Part shown: positions 1-11,209 of the stretch, piece after piece
Position numbering within the stretch: the first letter of the stretch is position 1
How the letters are laid out: the number at the start of each line of letters is the position of its first letter
Source: Cyclina sinensis
Lineage: Eukaryota > Mollusca > Bivalvia > Venerida > Veneridae
Assembly: GCA_012932295.1 (NCBI GenBank)
Contig: JAAONU010000017.1
Coordinates: 1,550,001-1,614,000 of the forward strand
Reading direction: 5' to 3'
DNA length: 64,000 nucleotides
Notes under the pieces: generated by a model
The model's input: the letters and a program-made list of their open reading frames with translations, nothing else
What the model was told of the DNA's origin: nothing
Databases searched by the model: none
Made by a program: the position numbers and the translations under genes

Positions 1-864
1 ACTTGTATAAAATGTTAACGGGAAACATTTACTACTTAGGTAAGTAAAAATACCTCGTTATTATTGTGGTTTGTGTAACAAATCATTTGCCTAGAAAGAG
101 AATCCTGCACCTACCAATTTATATCCAAATCAAATGGTCAGTTTCAAAGTTACAGGACAGACAAGAATATCTCTTATCAATAATTAAAATTAGGGAATAC
201 TGCCTTGGCTCAATGATGCACTGTGACCTTGACCTTTGAGGAAGCAGTCACTCTATGCACAACATTTGTCTACTCATGTAAAGTTCAAGGATGAATTGTG
301 ACCTACACCTTAATATCAAATCTTAGAATAAGTTTCAAACTTACAAAAGGCAAAACTGTCTCCAACTACTATTCATATATAAGGAAATCACCATATTGCA
401 TTGTGACAGAGCCCTAAAGCAACAGATTAGCTCATATGATGTGCAACATTTATAACAAAGGTGTGACACAGGTTGCCTGCCAGTTTTGCTATTATAAACT
501 TGAAAAAAAAATCTTATTCATAATTTAAAAGTTTATCTTCTCAGCAAATAAGCTTAAGAGACATATAACACAGTCAGTTTAAGCAGAGTTTATCATACCA
601 AGTCTTCAGTATCTTTTTCATTTCCAAGGTGAACTGAGTATTTTCAGGAAATTTCCTTGTAAATTTTACCCCTGAAGAGAATCATAGAAGGATTTATACT
701 CTTAGATTTTTTTATATATATTTGACATCAATGAATTAAATATATACACAGATAAGAATGAAACACTAATAATTTCTACATTGCTGTTAGTTCTGTTCCC
801 CTTTTTTCTCGTGTTGCAATTCGTACGATGATGTTATACAATGTCACATGATATGGGACGTCAG
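1..864. other. 3' flank of the kelch gene with a degraded repeat
   Basis: Non-coding sequence downstream of the minus-strand kelch stop codon. The 3' UTR presumably lies here, but I could not pick a convincing poly(A) signal. Positions about 100-480 read like a decayed dispersed repeat of the bivalve type: the phrase 'gtgaccttgacctttga' near 226-240 is typical of such repeats, and a weaker 'gtgacctacacctt' follows at about 298-312. No open frame of note. Confidence 0.4.
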
Positions 865-3800
865 TCAGGATGTAGCAGCTGTCTCATGTCCATTAGACTG
901 GCTCGTATCTTCATGTACTGCTCCACCCTTCAATATGTCGGCTGAAATATGAAATTAATCCATGAATCAATCAAGTTGTCAATCATTCAGTCAATCAATC
1001 AATCAAATAACTTGAATACCAACATGTTTAAATACATATACGTATTTGATCTTAACTATGATGTAAATATCTATTATTTAATGTGAGATGGACTGTAGAA
1101 CTAGTTTCAAAAGGCTACCTTAGAGCCATTCCAATAAAACACAGAATATCCACGCCCAGGGGCCCTTAATCCTTGTAACTTTTTTTTTAAATTACATGTT
1201 TATAATGACTATTTCCACAGAAAGGATTTCTTCAAAGTTTATACAGAGACAGCAAAGATTACATAAAAATTAAATAACAAAACTGAAAATTCTATGAGAT
1301 AAGTGCCCTATCAATAGCTTACTATAGAATGTTTTGGTTCCAATTAATTACATAAATGAAATAACAAAACTAAAATTGTGTCTGAAGTACACCAGTGCCG
1401 ACATTCTCTGTCAGAATGAGACATAAGATCAAATATATGTATTTTCAATCAGTTGGGGTCCAGAACACTGTAGTTCCTTGACATACGGGACTGCAAAACC
1501 CAAGGTGTACAACTTCACATGGTTATCTACATGGCCTAAGGTCAAATAGTTTTTTCTGAGTGCACAACACAAACATTTGGAAAGACTAACGGACAGAAAG
1601 GCATAGACAAGAACAAATCTAAGTGACCACCTTTTGGAGGCACAAACACAGAAAAAAAAGCCCTAAATAAATGATTCAGTTTGTGGATGGGGGAGTAATA
1701 CCGCTATCATAAACCAACTACTTCGAAGTTACTTCCCCTTGTATGTACAAACAAATCACTACCTAGTCTTGTGTCCATTATTTCACAGACTTAGAAATAA
1801 ATTTGTGCCATAAAACACGTCAACAGGGATAATTAACAAGGTAAAATAGTTTTATAAAGTTGCGGATTTACCTATTGGTAAAACATAAGTATCATTGTAA
1901 AACTTTTGACATGCCATGACCTCAGCGCTGAAGTCAGATGAACCCCCATACAGCACAAGTTGGTCCCCTACTACTGCAACACAGTGCTGTCCCCTTGGCT
2001 TTGGTAAATCCCCTGACACTGCTGGTTGCATCCATTCCTTAGTTTCTAAAATAAAAACATTTACTAAAGTTTATCAAGGAAAAAAACAATCTAAAATACT
2101 ACCTCGGCAATCACAAATAAATCTTTGATGACGACTTAATTTAAGACACCTCCAGTGTTTTTTCTCAGTATTTTGGGAACATGACCCATACTCTTGGGAT
2201 TGGGAATTTCAGTGATGTTTTGCTTAAAATTAGATTATAAAAATTTAGTTATTTTCTTTTTTTTTGTCTTTTGAAGTTTCAATTGGGCATTTTTTCTGAT
2301 TTTTTGGGAAAGAACAGATACTATTTTCAATTGGGAATTTGACCCAATATAGACTATAAAAAATGAGCCTGAAAAAACCCTGACCTCCGCCAATCATTAA
2401 TCAACAGATTAATCAGTCCAATATTAATAGGACTTTAAAGTGCAGTTTGAGTGATTACAAGTCTTACATATTTTCTCTTAATTACCAATTTGGTATCCAG
2501 AGTGTATACCTACATGTACTACATTTATATAGCTAGCTGTAGTCATAATTCTCAGTCAAAGAGTTCACATATATGCAGTAAATCACTGGTGCATTCTTAG
2601 GTACGTCTTGTTCATTTACCTGTATCAAATATATGGAAGTCAGCTAGGTGGTTATTATCCTGTCCCCTTCCTCCAGTTACAATCACTCTTTTCCCTACTG
2701 CAGTAGTTGTGTGGAACGACCTTGGTGCCGGCCACTGACCTTTGCACTTCATATCCAAGTCCCACTTTCTTGTTCCTGTGAATAGGTGAATATCTTGTTA
2801 TTGTTAAGATGAGTCTTTTATGAAAATGCAAGTTTGAAACAGAAAGATGCAGTGCCTCTCAGAAAAGACAATCCAGAGCAGGATTTAAACTTGGGTCCTC
2901 CCGCACTGAAAACCAACACTCAACACTCTAGACCACTGAGCGAAAGAATCGATTCCCTGATGCAGTTCACAGTTGTATTTACAATGTATACTAGCAATGT
3001 AAGTGAGTGTTCCAATGTTTGTTTAAGATAATCAAAGCCGTTTACTGTTCTGAACAAGAAACTATTCACACTGTTTGCATTAAGACAAGTTTACCAGAGT
3101 TAAATCTATGATGATCGTATGTCCCCTTCTCTAGTTTTACATGAAGGCAGTACTACCAGCAGTTAGTATACATGACTGTATATCCTATGTCCATTTCTCT
3201 AGTTAAGCATGAAGACATTCTTACCAGTGTTAAATATATGAAGATCATTTGTCCGTTTCTCTGTGTCCCTGCCTCCAAAAATGACCAGATTCTGGCCAAC
3301 TGAACACATACCATGAGCCGCTCGTTTTGTTGGAACCCCAAGATTCATGTGCATTGGCTGTGACCATTGATTGGTAGCTGAAATTCATAAGCTCTGAAGT
3401 CTGCATTTGGAAAAAGCTGTACCAATAATCCCATATGCAATTTAAACCAAAGTAAGTTTAAACTGATTTATTTTAAGTCAATGTCATGGAAAATGTCTGT
3501 ATTCTCACAAGAACTGTTTAAAGACTTAGATTAGTATTAAACACTACTTGTTGTGTACTTGTGAAAGAGGCATTCTACTAAAATTAGAGCATCAAGTTTC
3601 TTTCAAAATCATATAAACTGAGTGATGACCCATTACCAAGGTGCCAAATTTTATAGTTTTAGATACAATACCTATGCTGAATGGTCGAGAACTAGCATGA
3701 ATATATAGAGATGTTGTAAAAATTTTTGTTGAATAGCCATTTACTATAAATAAACCCATTTTCAGATGCTAATAAAATATATATGCAGTAGAGGGTATAT

Positions 3801-6800
3801 AAGGAGTTAGTTCTAATGTTTATATCCCTTTAAAGGAGTGAAGATGTAATGTCAAATTTCTTCAACAGGGTTAACAAAAAACCCTATGGAATGTGAAGAA
3901 ATTACACCACAACCAAACATGCTATGCCATCCTTATATACTTTTTTAGAATCTTAAAGACCACCTAAAACCTTTTTATCAACAAAAACAATTCACTGTTA
4001 GAATACAAAGTCACAACAAATTGTCTTCCCAACAGAAACAATTACCTGGATCAAAGCAGTAGAGGTCATTAAACCAGCCAAAGTGAGCCGCTCGCTGTGT
4101 TCTTGCTTCCTCCAATACATCATCATCATCATCATCATCCATCTGTGTATATATGTTTGTGAAAAAATAAAAACATTGTATGTTGTTTTTTGTTAAAAAG
4201 CAAATAATCAGCATTTTATAGAGGGAATTTCAGAGACCCAGCACAGCTGGTAAAATTTATCAACAAAGAGATTTGGTTTCACAATAAATTCAGTCTTTTG
4301 AAGTTCACACATCTGGCCAATTTTCAAAGCTTTTGGGTATTTTGTTTATGAAAAGACTTTAAAATGTTTCCTATATACTTTTGTAATACCTGTGCACCCA
4401 CTCCATGTTGGAGCTTAAAATAACCCCAAATGAACAGTCTTTTCAAAGGATAACTTTACAAGGCTACTACATACATGTATCAAATGTCAGAAATTTCAGC
4501 TTATGGCCTGTCCCTTATGTAAACTTATGTAAACTATGTAAAACAGGTAAAAGCAAATAATAACCCTGAGGACAAAGTTTGATCTATCTTCATAGCAGTG
4601 GGTTACATCATGTTTCAAACATAATTTCAAGCTCATGACCTTGTGGTTGTAGGCAAGAATACTTCAAAGTTGTTCTCATATATAGTTCCATGAAAAACAT
4701 GTTTCCCAAGCAGCAGTGGCCCCTATGGCAATGTTTAAACAATCTTCTATGAGGTCATCAATTTTAACTCTTGGCTTTCAGGCAACACAGCTAAAAAGTT
4801 TTCTAATTGTAAGTCTATACGAACGCTACACACCTTTGTGAGCTAAATGACACTTGGGGAATAACATGAACAATATTTGCAAGCACAATGAATCAAGGTT
4901 AGTTAGAAGCGTAAAAGTGAATCACTAATAAACTGCCTTTCTCCACTATGGTAATACTGTTAAAGGATGTATTAACTAATTACTATTCATTCTATATATA
5001 ACTTCCAATCAGTGACTTCAATTTGTAACATGTGACCAAACAATACATTTTCATATTTATATGTGTACAAAAATCCAATATTTCTCAGTATTGGATGGTT
5101 TATTTGCTTTGCATACTTTTTCATGAATTACGAACACAAGCATGGTATGAGAAGAGCTTTCAGACTTTAGAAATTGTTGCACATTTCATAGTTTCTTCTA
5201 TATCGATACAAAAAGAACTGATTATTTTTGGAAAGAATATTCATAAATAATATATAGAATAAAAAGTTTTTTTTAACATTGCTCTGTACAATATGAGAAA
5301 TACGAGAGCCTAATATGAATCATTCAGCCATATGTTCATCCAAATATATCTCGGTATTGTACAGAGAAATGTAAAACCACCTCATAATAATATTATACTC
5401 ACATCTTCCCATTCATCTTCATCTCCCGTGAGTTCTGGCCCAAATCCTCCAAAGTAATATATCCGTGAATCTACCACAGAGCCCTGTAACTTGTCCCTAG
5501 CACTGGGTTTCTTGCCTTTTGTTTCCGGTTCTGACCAAGTATCAGTTTCTGATGGCAAAATATAATGTGTACATATTAATATCAAGTTTCCATACTAGTT
5601 TCTGAAATTGTTACATATGAATGCAACTGAAAATACTAAGTATTTCTTACTAACCTGAATTCATGAATTTTTAAAATACTGAATTAATGGTAACCTAGTC
5701 TTTTTGAACTGAATTCATGATAAACTTGTCTATTTTTTTAACTGAATTCTTTGATTACCTTGCCTATTCTCACTACTGTCAATATAAATTCAGAACAGCT
5801 GTAAGGTCAAATTCTCACTCAGTTCTTCAAAAATTTACAATGGCAGTAAGGTATAGTTTAACTTTTGTTATATAATGTCACGATGGCTGTAGAATCAACT
5901 CTCTCTCATCTTTCTCGTCTTTATACAAATTCTCAGTGACTGTGAAGTACAAAACTCCCCCGATGCCTATAGGTATGAAGTGAATATGACTGTAAGGTTA
6001 AAATCTGTCTTGTCTATAAAATTTTAAATGACATCCATTCTTGACTCTAAAATTCACAATGATGCTCACTCATGTCTCTAAAACTCACAATGGCCGTCAG
6101 GGAAATTCTCACTAAAATCTACATACGCGAAAGAACTTAAACTTTACATGCACTTTACATAACTTACCAGGTAAAAATCTGAAAGCATAAAATGGAAGTT
6201 TTATTACCTGTGTCAAACATGTGAAAACTGTCAAGCCATCCATTTTCTTGATTGAGACCACCAAACAAGTACAGTTTACTTCCGACAGATACCAAACTAG
6301 CAGCAGATCTGGGCTCAGGAAGAGTGCCCTTGGCATCAATTAAAGTCCATGTATGATCAACTGGAAACAAAATAGTGACAGCAATATAAAATTTGCTTGC
6401 TTTTTTACTTTTAGAACGCTGAGAAAAAGAAAAAACAAAAACAACCCTAAACCCCTCTACCACATAAAAAACCAAACGAACAATGTCTACATGATCCTTG
6501 ATCTTTCACTTGATTAGATTCTCTTAAGTATGTCTCTTAATTTAACCCTTTACGTCATATATACGCATTTTTACGCATCTGCGACCAGTGTAGATCCAGA
6601 TCAGCCGGCACATCCGTGCCGTCTGATCAGGATCAGCACTGGTCGCTTTTTGGTCAGATATAACCTAATGTATCAAAAGGCAAACAGTGTAGATCCAGAT
6701 CAGACGGCATAGATGTGCCGGCTAATCTGGATCTACACTGTTCGCCCAAGCCATAAAGGTGTATATATGGAGGAAAGGGTTAAAAGCTTATAAACACTTC

Positions 6801-7052
6801 TGGGTTTTGACAAACAAACAAAACAATTAATTAATACACACCAGCATTGAACTTTAATAAGTCATTGGTTTCTAGGTTGCTGTCCCCTTTCTGTATCACA
6901 CCACCAAACACATACAGAGAGTTTCCTAGACTGCATGAGCACTGTCCCTCACGGACCTGGAAACCACAGTCTGTTACTTTCTTCCATGACACACTGATAC
7001 TGTTGTTAAGTATCTCTCCCTCAACCTGGGATGAGCTCCCTTGATTACCCAT
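865..7052 (-). CDS. Six-blade kelch-repeat protein, KLHDC1/KLHDC2-like (8 exons)
   Basis: Exons (minus strand): 7052-6842, 6360-6208, 5548-5403, 4142-4046, 3377-3225, 2775-2620, 2045-1872, 941-865. Every intron is GT-AG, and the joined frame has 1167 nt, giving 388 residues plus TGA. Kelch Gly-Gly pairs sit near residues 50-51, 104-105, 155-156, 237-238, 288-289 and 339-340, so there are six blades. Exons 2, 5, 6 and 7 are phase 1 on both sides and carry about one blade each. The 'PSARDKL' in blade 3, the 'GWFNDLYCFDP' after a long loop and 'GGR-x4-R-x-NDLH' in blade 4 match the KLHDC1/KLHDC2 pattern. KLHDC2 is a CUL2 substrate receptor that reads C-terminal diglycine. Arg239, Arg244 and Ser273 here correspond to its carboxylate-binding residues Arg236, Arg241 and Ser269, but Trp270 is Phe274. 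The C-terminal tail (about 25 residues) shows no BC-box or CUL2-box, so a ligase role is uncertain. An acidic run of seven Asp opens exon 4. The start ATG follows an acceptor-like sequence, so a 5' non-coding exon is possible. The N-terminus MGNQGSSS fits an N-myristoylation signal. Confidence 0.88.
3093..3270 (-). repeat. Tandem copies of the exon-5 tail and its donor site
   Basis: On the plus strand 'accag' followed by a 'gttaaat..atgatgatc..tgtccccttctct' type block starts at 3093, 3155 and 3223. The last is the real 3' end of kelch exon 5 with its GT donor. The other two lie inside intron 5 and keep the CTG|GT donor context. Units are 62 and 68 bp. The 3093 unit still reads KGTYDHHRFNS against KRTNDLHIFNT in the exon. 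This looks like a small tandem duplication across an exon-intron border that left decoy donors. Confidence 0.65.
4116..4142 (-). repeat. Coding GAT trinucleotide repeat at a splice acceptor
   Basis: Seven GAT codons (Asp) directly follow the ATG that opens kelch exon 4, four bases inside the acceptor. The tract lengthens the acidic loop between blades 3 and 4 and could vary in length between individuals without shifting the frame. Confidence 0.8.
6542..6783. mobile_element. TTAACCCTTT-ended MITE in kelch intron 1
   Basis: The element is bounded by TTAACCCTTTACG and the inverse AAAGGGTTAA. It contains two hairpin modules, each built from 'gtgtagatccagatcag' and its complement, around 6586-6650 and 6680-6746. 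There is no open reading frame. The pattern is that of a non-autonomous DNA transposon that I recognise as common in bivalves. It is neutral in position, wholly intronic. Confidence 0.75.
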
Positions 7053-7129
7053 CTTTTAAAATAAAACAAAACATAAACACTAGGCTTCAAGCATGTTATC
7101 CATCCATTTACATGCATTTAAGACATTTA

Positions 7130-10125
7130 CAGTACGCGCCAGGAGGAACTCACATTTTCCGCTCTATTTCGCGGAAAAAAAATATCCGCCGCGACATCGA
7201 GGAAAAAAACGGACTTCCTCGATGTCTCGACATCGCGAAATATCTCGGCGATATTTGACGACCAGCGCGAAAATAATTAGGGTCATAACTCACCTGGATA
7301 AGCTGAACATTTAATGAAATGACCGTAATGAAACTGTGCATTTTACGTCTGCCAATTATGTGACATTTTGGTAAAATTAAAACCAAATTTCTAATACATT
7401 TGCTGTGTAGATTTATGTGTACTTCCGTCGTTGAAAACGCTCGTTATTGTATAGCAAAATCGATCAATAATTTTGTCAAGCGCATAAACGATACAGATGT
7501 CGCAGTAGGGTTTACATGTTGTATGTTTTCTTTGAATATAGGAAAGCAGTTTTAATACGTGTAAATCGGAAACCAGTCAATTTATTTTCTGAAAGGCAGT
7601 GGCTACGGTTACGGAACCGTAATCCTAGCCTCCGAGTCTAGGATTACGGAAGTTCCGTAATCCTAGACAAAACCACTAGAATAGGCTACAGTTACGGAAG
7701 TATTTTTAAAGAAGAGTTACATACACAAAATCGAGTGATAAACCGTTAATTCTCTCAAATATTACATTTTCTCCAAAATGAGACAACACTTATGTTATGA
7801 TACGCCATCTTAGTTGTTCTATTGACTAACGTTAAAGGCGATGTGAATAATTGCCCTGTAATGTGTACTGTCTTAAGTGTTATCTTGTTCGCATTATCAT
7901 GACGCAAAAAAATGGACCACTGTCTATTAAATTCCAAGTTTTCATTGAATTATAATGTTAGGAAGCAAATACTGCAGGTCGATCTTGTCAATTTCTTATT
8001 GTTTGGGAAAGGTTGGGGAAAAACAATGGTGTCCTGGGAATAAGTACTCGTTCATTTTGTGCAACAATAAATGTGACCACAGGTTATTTATTTTTGAATA
8101 AGATTCCTTTATTAAAAGAAAGCAATTAATGAAATAATTTATCATGTAACGCTACTAATTTTGTGAATTTGTAATGACAGACTGTTTACAACCTGTAGTC
8201 AGATTAATAAAACATAAAAAAAGTGGGGGGATAGAGAATGATCCAAATTAAAATGGATGGCAATTAAAAGAAAATGACAACAAAACATAACACATTTCAT
8301 GAAGAACAAATTAACACTTATTGCTATGTGCAAATTAAAATGCAATAGTCTTTTAACAACAATAATTCAATTCTTAAAAATGTCTATTCAAAATCAATAT
8401 TAAATTCACAAAACAATGACAGAAAGAAAGGAAAAGAACAAAGTAAAAAAATGAAATAATATGTCTGTAACATGTCTGCTGCCAAAAAAAATGTAAAAAT
8501 ACAAATTTTGGCGGGCCATGGTTTCAGCGCCTCCTTGTGGTGTGGCCTGGATGTAGATGGACAAGTAAAAGTGATTTACATGATTTTACATTACAACATT
8601 TTATTTAAAAAAATTATATATTACTTGTCCAACTACAAATGAGAGCTCAAGTGACAGTGTAAAGATGACAACGATATCTAACGTTAGTTCATTGCTGAAA
8701 CAACAATCAAAATGGCGTACAAAATGACAGTTTGATAAAGCAAATTTGGTAAAATGGTTTGTTTAATGAATAAAAATTAAATTGGCATGCTATTTGATAA
8801 TTAAATGTTGAAAATACGCTTCTTTAAAAAACTTCCGTAACCCAGCATGCCCACTGGTTTTTTTAAACATGGGTGTAGTACCCATGCATTTTGAAAAATG
8901 TGGGTACATTACCAAAAACATGGGTACCATCTAAGAAGTTGTAAATATGACAAGATTAAACAAGGTTAAATAATTGTTCTTTGTTTATTTCAACACTATT
9001 TGAACTGTTACCATTCTGAAGGTAAGTAAGCAAAGGTTTAGATTTAAAAACTGAAAAACTATAAACCAGGTTACATTTCAACTGTTAAAGTTTAGTTATC
9101 CCTGTGTTTTTATCTTCTGACCGGCTTGGGCCTAAAACAAAACAAAAAACCCCTAAACAATCATGGTTCTGTGTCTTGCACGCTCACTTATTGAATCAAG
9201 ATATTTGTAATTTCAATCCGCTTTGCATTCAGAGCAGTCGACGGTTACACATGCACCTCACGCTCTTACAACGATCGATCGTATGAAAATGCATCAGTAT
9301 GCATCAGTACTACGTTCAAGCATTGCATAAGCGACTTGAGTTTGTTCAAACATGTCTGTAAATGTACCATCGGAACAGAAAGCCGTCAATTTCCTTTGTT
9401 TTGTCATTGTTTGCGTTTTCATGCGGAAGATAAACAGGCCACGCGGTACGGAAAACCTCATCCATTTTTGTAATTGTAAATAACAGAACACCAAAAATCA
9501 ACATGTATTTTTGCTTTGCTATAGGCGATGGTTCCCAGCATTTTTGCATTGCCATTAGCGACTATTTACTTGCGTGCCGGTACGCAGAGTGTTAAAAAAC
9601 ATTGCATGAAAACCATTTTCTTTGCGTGAAATACGCTTGTTTTTGCGTGAATGGGCATGCTGGTAACCGTAGCCTTTTCCAGTGGTTTTGTCTAGGATTA
9701 CGGAACTTCCGTAATCCTAGACTCGGAGGCTAGGATTACAGTTCCGTAACCGTAGCCACTGCCTTTCTGAAAATAGGGTCAGCTGTTCCGAGAAGCAATT
9801 ACTTTCGGTTTTGAATTGTCATTCCTTCTGTTAACAAATACGAGCATTCGTAAACAAATGCATCAGAATGAGGGTTTTATACATTTAAATGATATTTTAA
9901 AGCGTAAAATTCGCCGAAATGCGTGTAATCAGGAACTTTGTGAGCCTCGATACGTCAATTCTTACCTGTGAAAAAGTTCGCGGAACCATTTAGCGGACGT
10001 CCGCCGCGATATTTGGTGACCATGTCCGCGGCGATATCCTCGAAATGCGGCGGATTTGGTCGCGTTTTAAGGAATGGGTAGTCCGCGACGACCTCAAGGA
10101 AAACGAGAGTTCCTGGCACATACTG
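7130..10125. mobile_element. Tc1/mariner-like element, non-autonomous, with a nested insertion
   Basis: The ends are CAGTACGCGCCAGGAGG and, in inverse, CAGTATGTGCCAGGAAC, each flanked by TA (7128-7129 and 10126-10127). CAGT ends with a TA target are typical of Tc1/mariner. The sequence inside both ends is CpG-rich (ccgccgcgac, tccgccgcgat), unlike the AT-rich surroundings. No transposase frame is present. Removing the nested element leaves about 0.8 kb, so this is a MITE-size copy. Its left end lies only 77 bp upstream of the kelch start codon. Confidence 0.7.
7594..9764. mobile_element. Nested DNA element with long (~105 bp) terminal inverted repeats
   Basis: The left arm 7594-7698 and the right arm 9660-9764 are inverted copies starting AGGCAGTGGCTACGG. 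They match almost without change for about 100 bp, and each contains internal palindromes of 'taggattacggaa'. A 7-bp direct repeat TTCTGAA flanks it (7587-7593 and 9765-9771); its centre base shows that it is direct and not inverted. The 2-kb interior has no long frame, so the copy is non-autonomous. Family not identified. A partial inverted copy of the inner arm edge ('ccgtaacccagcatgccc') lies near 8836, hinting at further nesting. Confidence 0.72.
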
Positions 10126-10219
10126 TATACATTGATTCTAGCATTTCTTTAGAAATCATATACTACTGATGTATTCTTTCCCTGACAAAATTAGCTCAAT
10201 TGTAACTGATTTCTTTGAA

Positions 10220-10385
10220 TGTAGTGGACACCAGGTATATAGGGCACTTCCAACAGCCTCGCTGTTGGGCTAGCTCTTTAGTGACATGGTTGGAGTGTAT
10301 GGAACATTTGCTAAGTTAAGCAACGTTATCCATGGTTAGTACTTGGATGGGTGTCCGAAATTGAGCTCATAGGCCAGGTACTACA
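10220..10385 (+). repeat. 5' LTR of the TRIM with 5S rRNA-like block
   Basis: The 166-bp terminal repeat has the 5S-like block TGGTTAGTACTTGGATGGG at 10333-10351, preceded by GCTAAG at 10310, the same order as the internal promoter region of eukaryotic 5S genes. A hairpin CCAACAG/CTGTTGG lies in its first half. RNA polymerase III transcription is plausible but not shown. Confidence 0.75.
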
Positions 10386-10435
10386 TTGGTGGCAGCGAAA
10401 TTCCACGAATCTTTGCCGGCTATTTACCTTGGTTA

Positions 10436-10922
10436 TAGTCTCACTATTTCCCCTCTGAAGGTGAACCCATTTTATAGGCTGATATTTTATAGTTGTTCAC
10501 CTTCTACGTCTCACTTTGATCTGCATCTGGTTAAGCGGACTCAGATTTCGTCACGGTTTTTACCCTGTCCTGGTTATCTATTAACTAGATCACCGAGTAT
10601 TCCAATTCTCAAATTTTGAATAAAATGGTGGATTAATCAGGTACGAAATAAGTGTTTCAGTTCTATACTTGTGTTTTTGTGTGTTTTCTTGGATTACAGG
10701 ATCAGGTATGAATTTAGTTATCATATTTTATTATATTTTTATCATTTTTGCGTTAAACTCTGTAAACTGTTGGACAAACGAGCCATAAAAAGTGCCCAAT
10801 GGCCTACGATTGGGCAAGTCCGCTTAGCAAGATGCAGATCAAAGTGAGACGTAGAGGGTGAACAACTATAAAATATCAGCCAATAAAATGGGATCACCTT
10901 CGGAGGCGAAAGAGTGAGACTA
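10436..10922. repeat. Inverted repeat inside the TRIM
   Basis: Arms 10436-10540 and 10818-10922 are inverted copies of about 105 bp ('tagtctcact ... ttaagcggac'), separated by about 277 bp. An RNA of this element would fold into one long hairpin. Both arms can be read as open frames with similar peptides, which is a by-product of the inverted repeat. Confidence 0.75.
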
Positions 10923-11042
10923 CCTTGGTTAGTGCCTGTGTGTACTGGGAATAGAGTCTCTTGCACAGTTGGAGCAGAATGGGGTCTCTGTAGGAAACTG
11001 TACAGTAGATGCCCAGCTCCAAAAGGTTCAAAAGGGGAAGAG

Positions 11043-11209
11043 TGTAGTGGACACCGGGTATATAAGGCACTTCCAACAGCCTCGCTGTTGGGCTAACTCT
11101 TTAGCGACATGGTTGGAGTGTCTGGAACGTTTGCTAAGTAAAGCAACGTTATCCATGGTTAGTACTTGGATGGGTGTCCCAAATTGAGCGCATAGGCCAG
11201 GTTACTACA
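11043..11209 (+). repeat. 3' LTR of the TRIM with 5S rRNA-like block
   Basis: A 167-bp copy of the left terminal repeat with roughly a dozen differences. The 5S-like TGGTTAGTACTTGGATGGG is at 11156-11174 and unchanged, although neighbouring positions differ between the two LTRs. Confidence 0.75.

Larger units (their letters stand above)
10220..11209 (+). mobile_element. Miniature LTR retrotransposon (TRIM) with 5S-like LTRs
   Basis: Two direct repeats, 10220-10385 and 11043-11209, both start TGTAGT and end ACTACA. A primer-binding-like TGGTGGCAGCG follows the left repeat at 10387, and a polypurine run AAAAGGGGAAGAG (11030-11042) abuts the right one. A 4-bp target duplication TGAA lies at 10216-10219 and 11210-11213. 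The interior (about 660 bp) has no gag or pol frame. These are the marks of a TRIM. Both LTRs carry a block nearly identical to the 3' half of 5S rRNA, as in plant Cassandra elements. The interior holds a large inverted repeat. I am confident of the structure and less sure of its name. Confidence 0.8.

Noticed and set aside
3153..3341. Independent minus-strand small gene
   Set aside because: It is part of kelch exon 5 in another frame plus intron read-through.
10333..10351. Genuine 5S rRNA gene
   Set aside because: Only the 3' half-like core is present, the rest does not match, and the same block sits in both LTRs of a retroelement.
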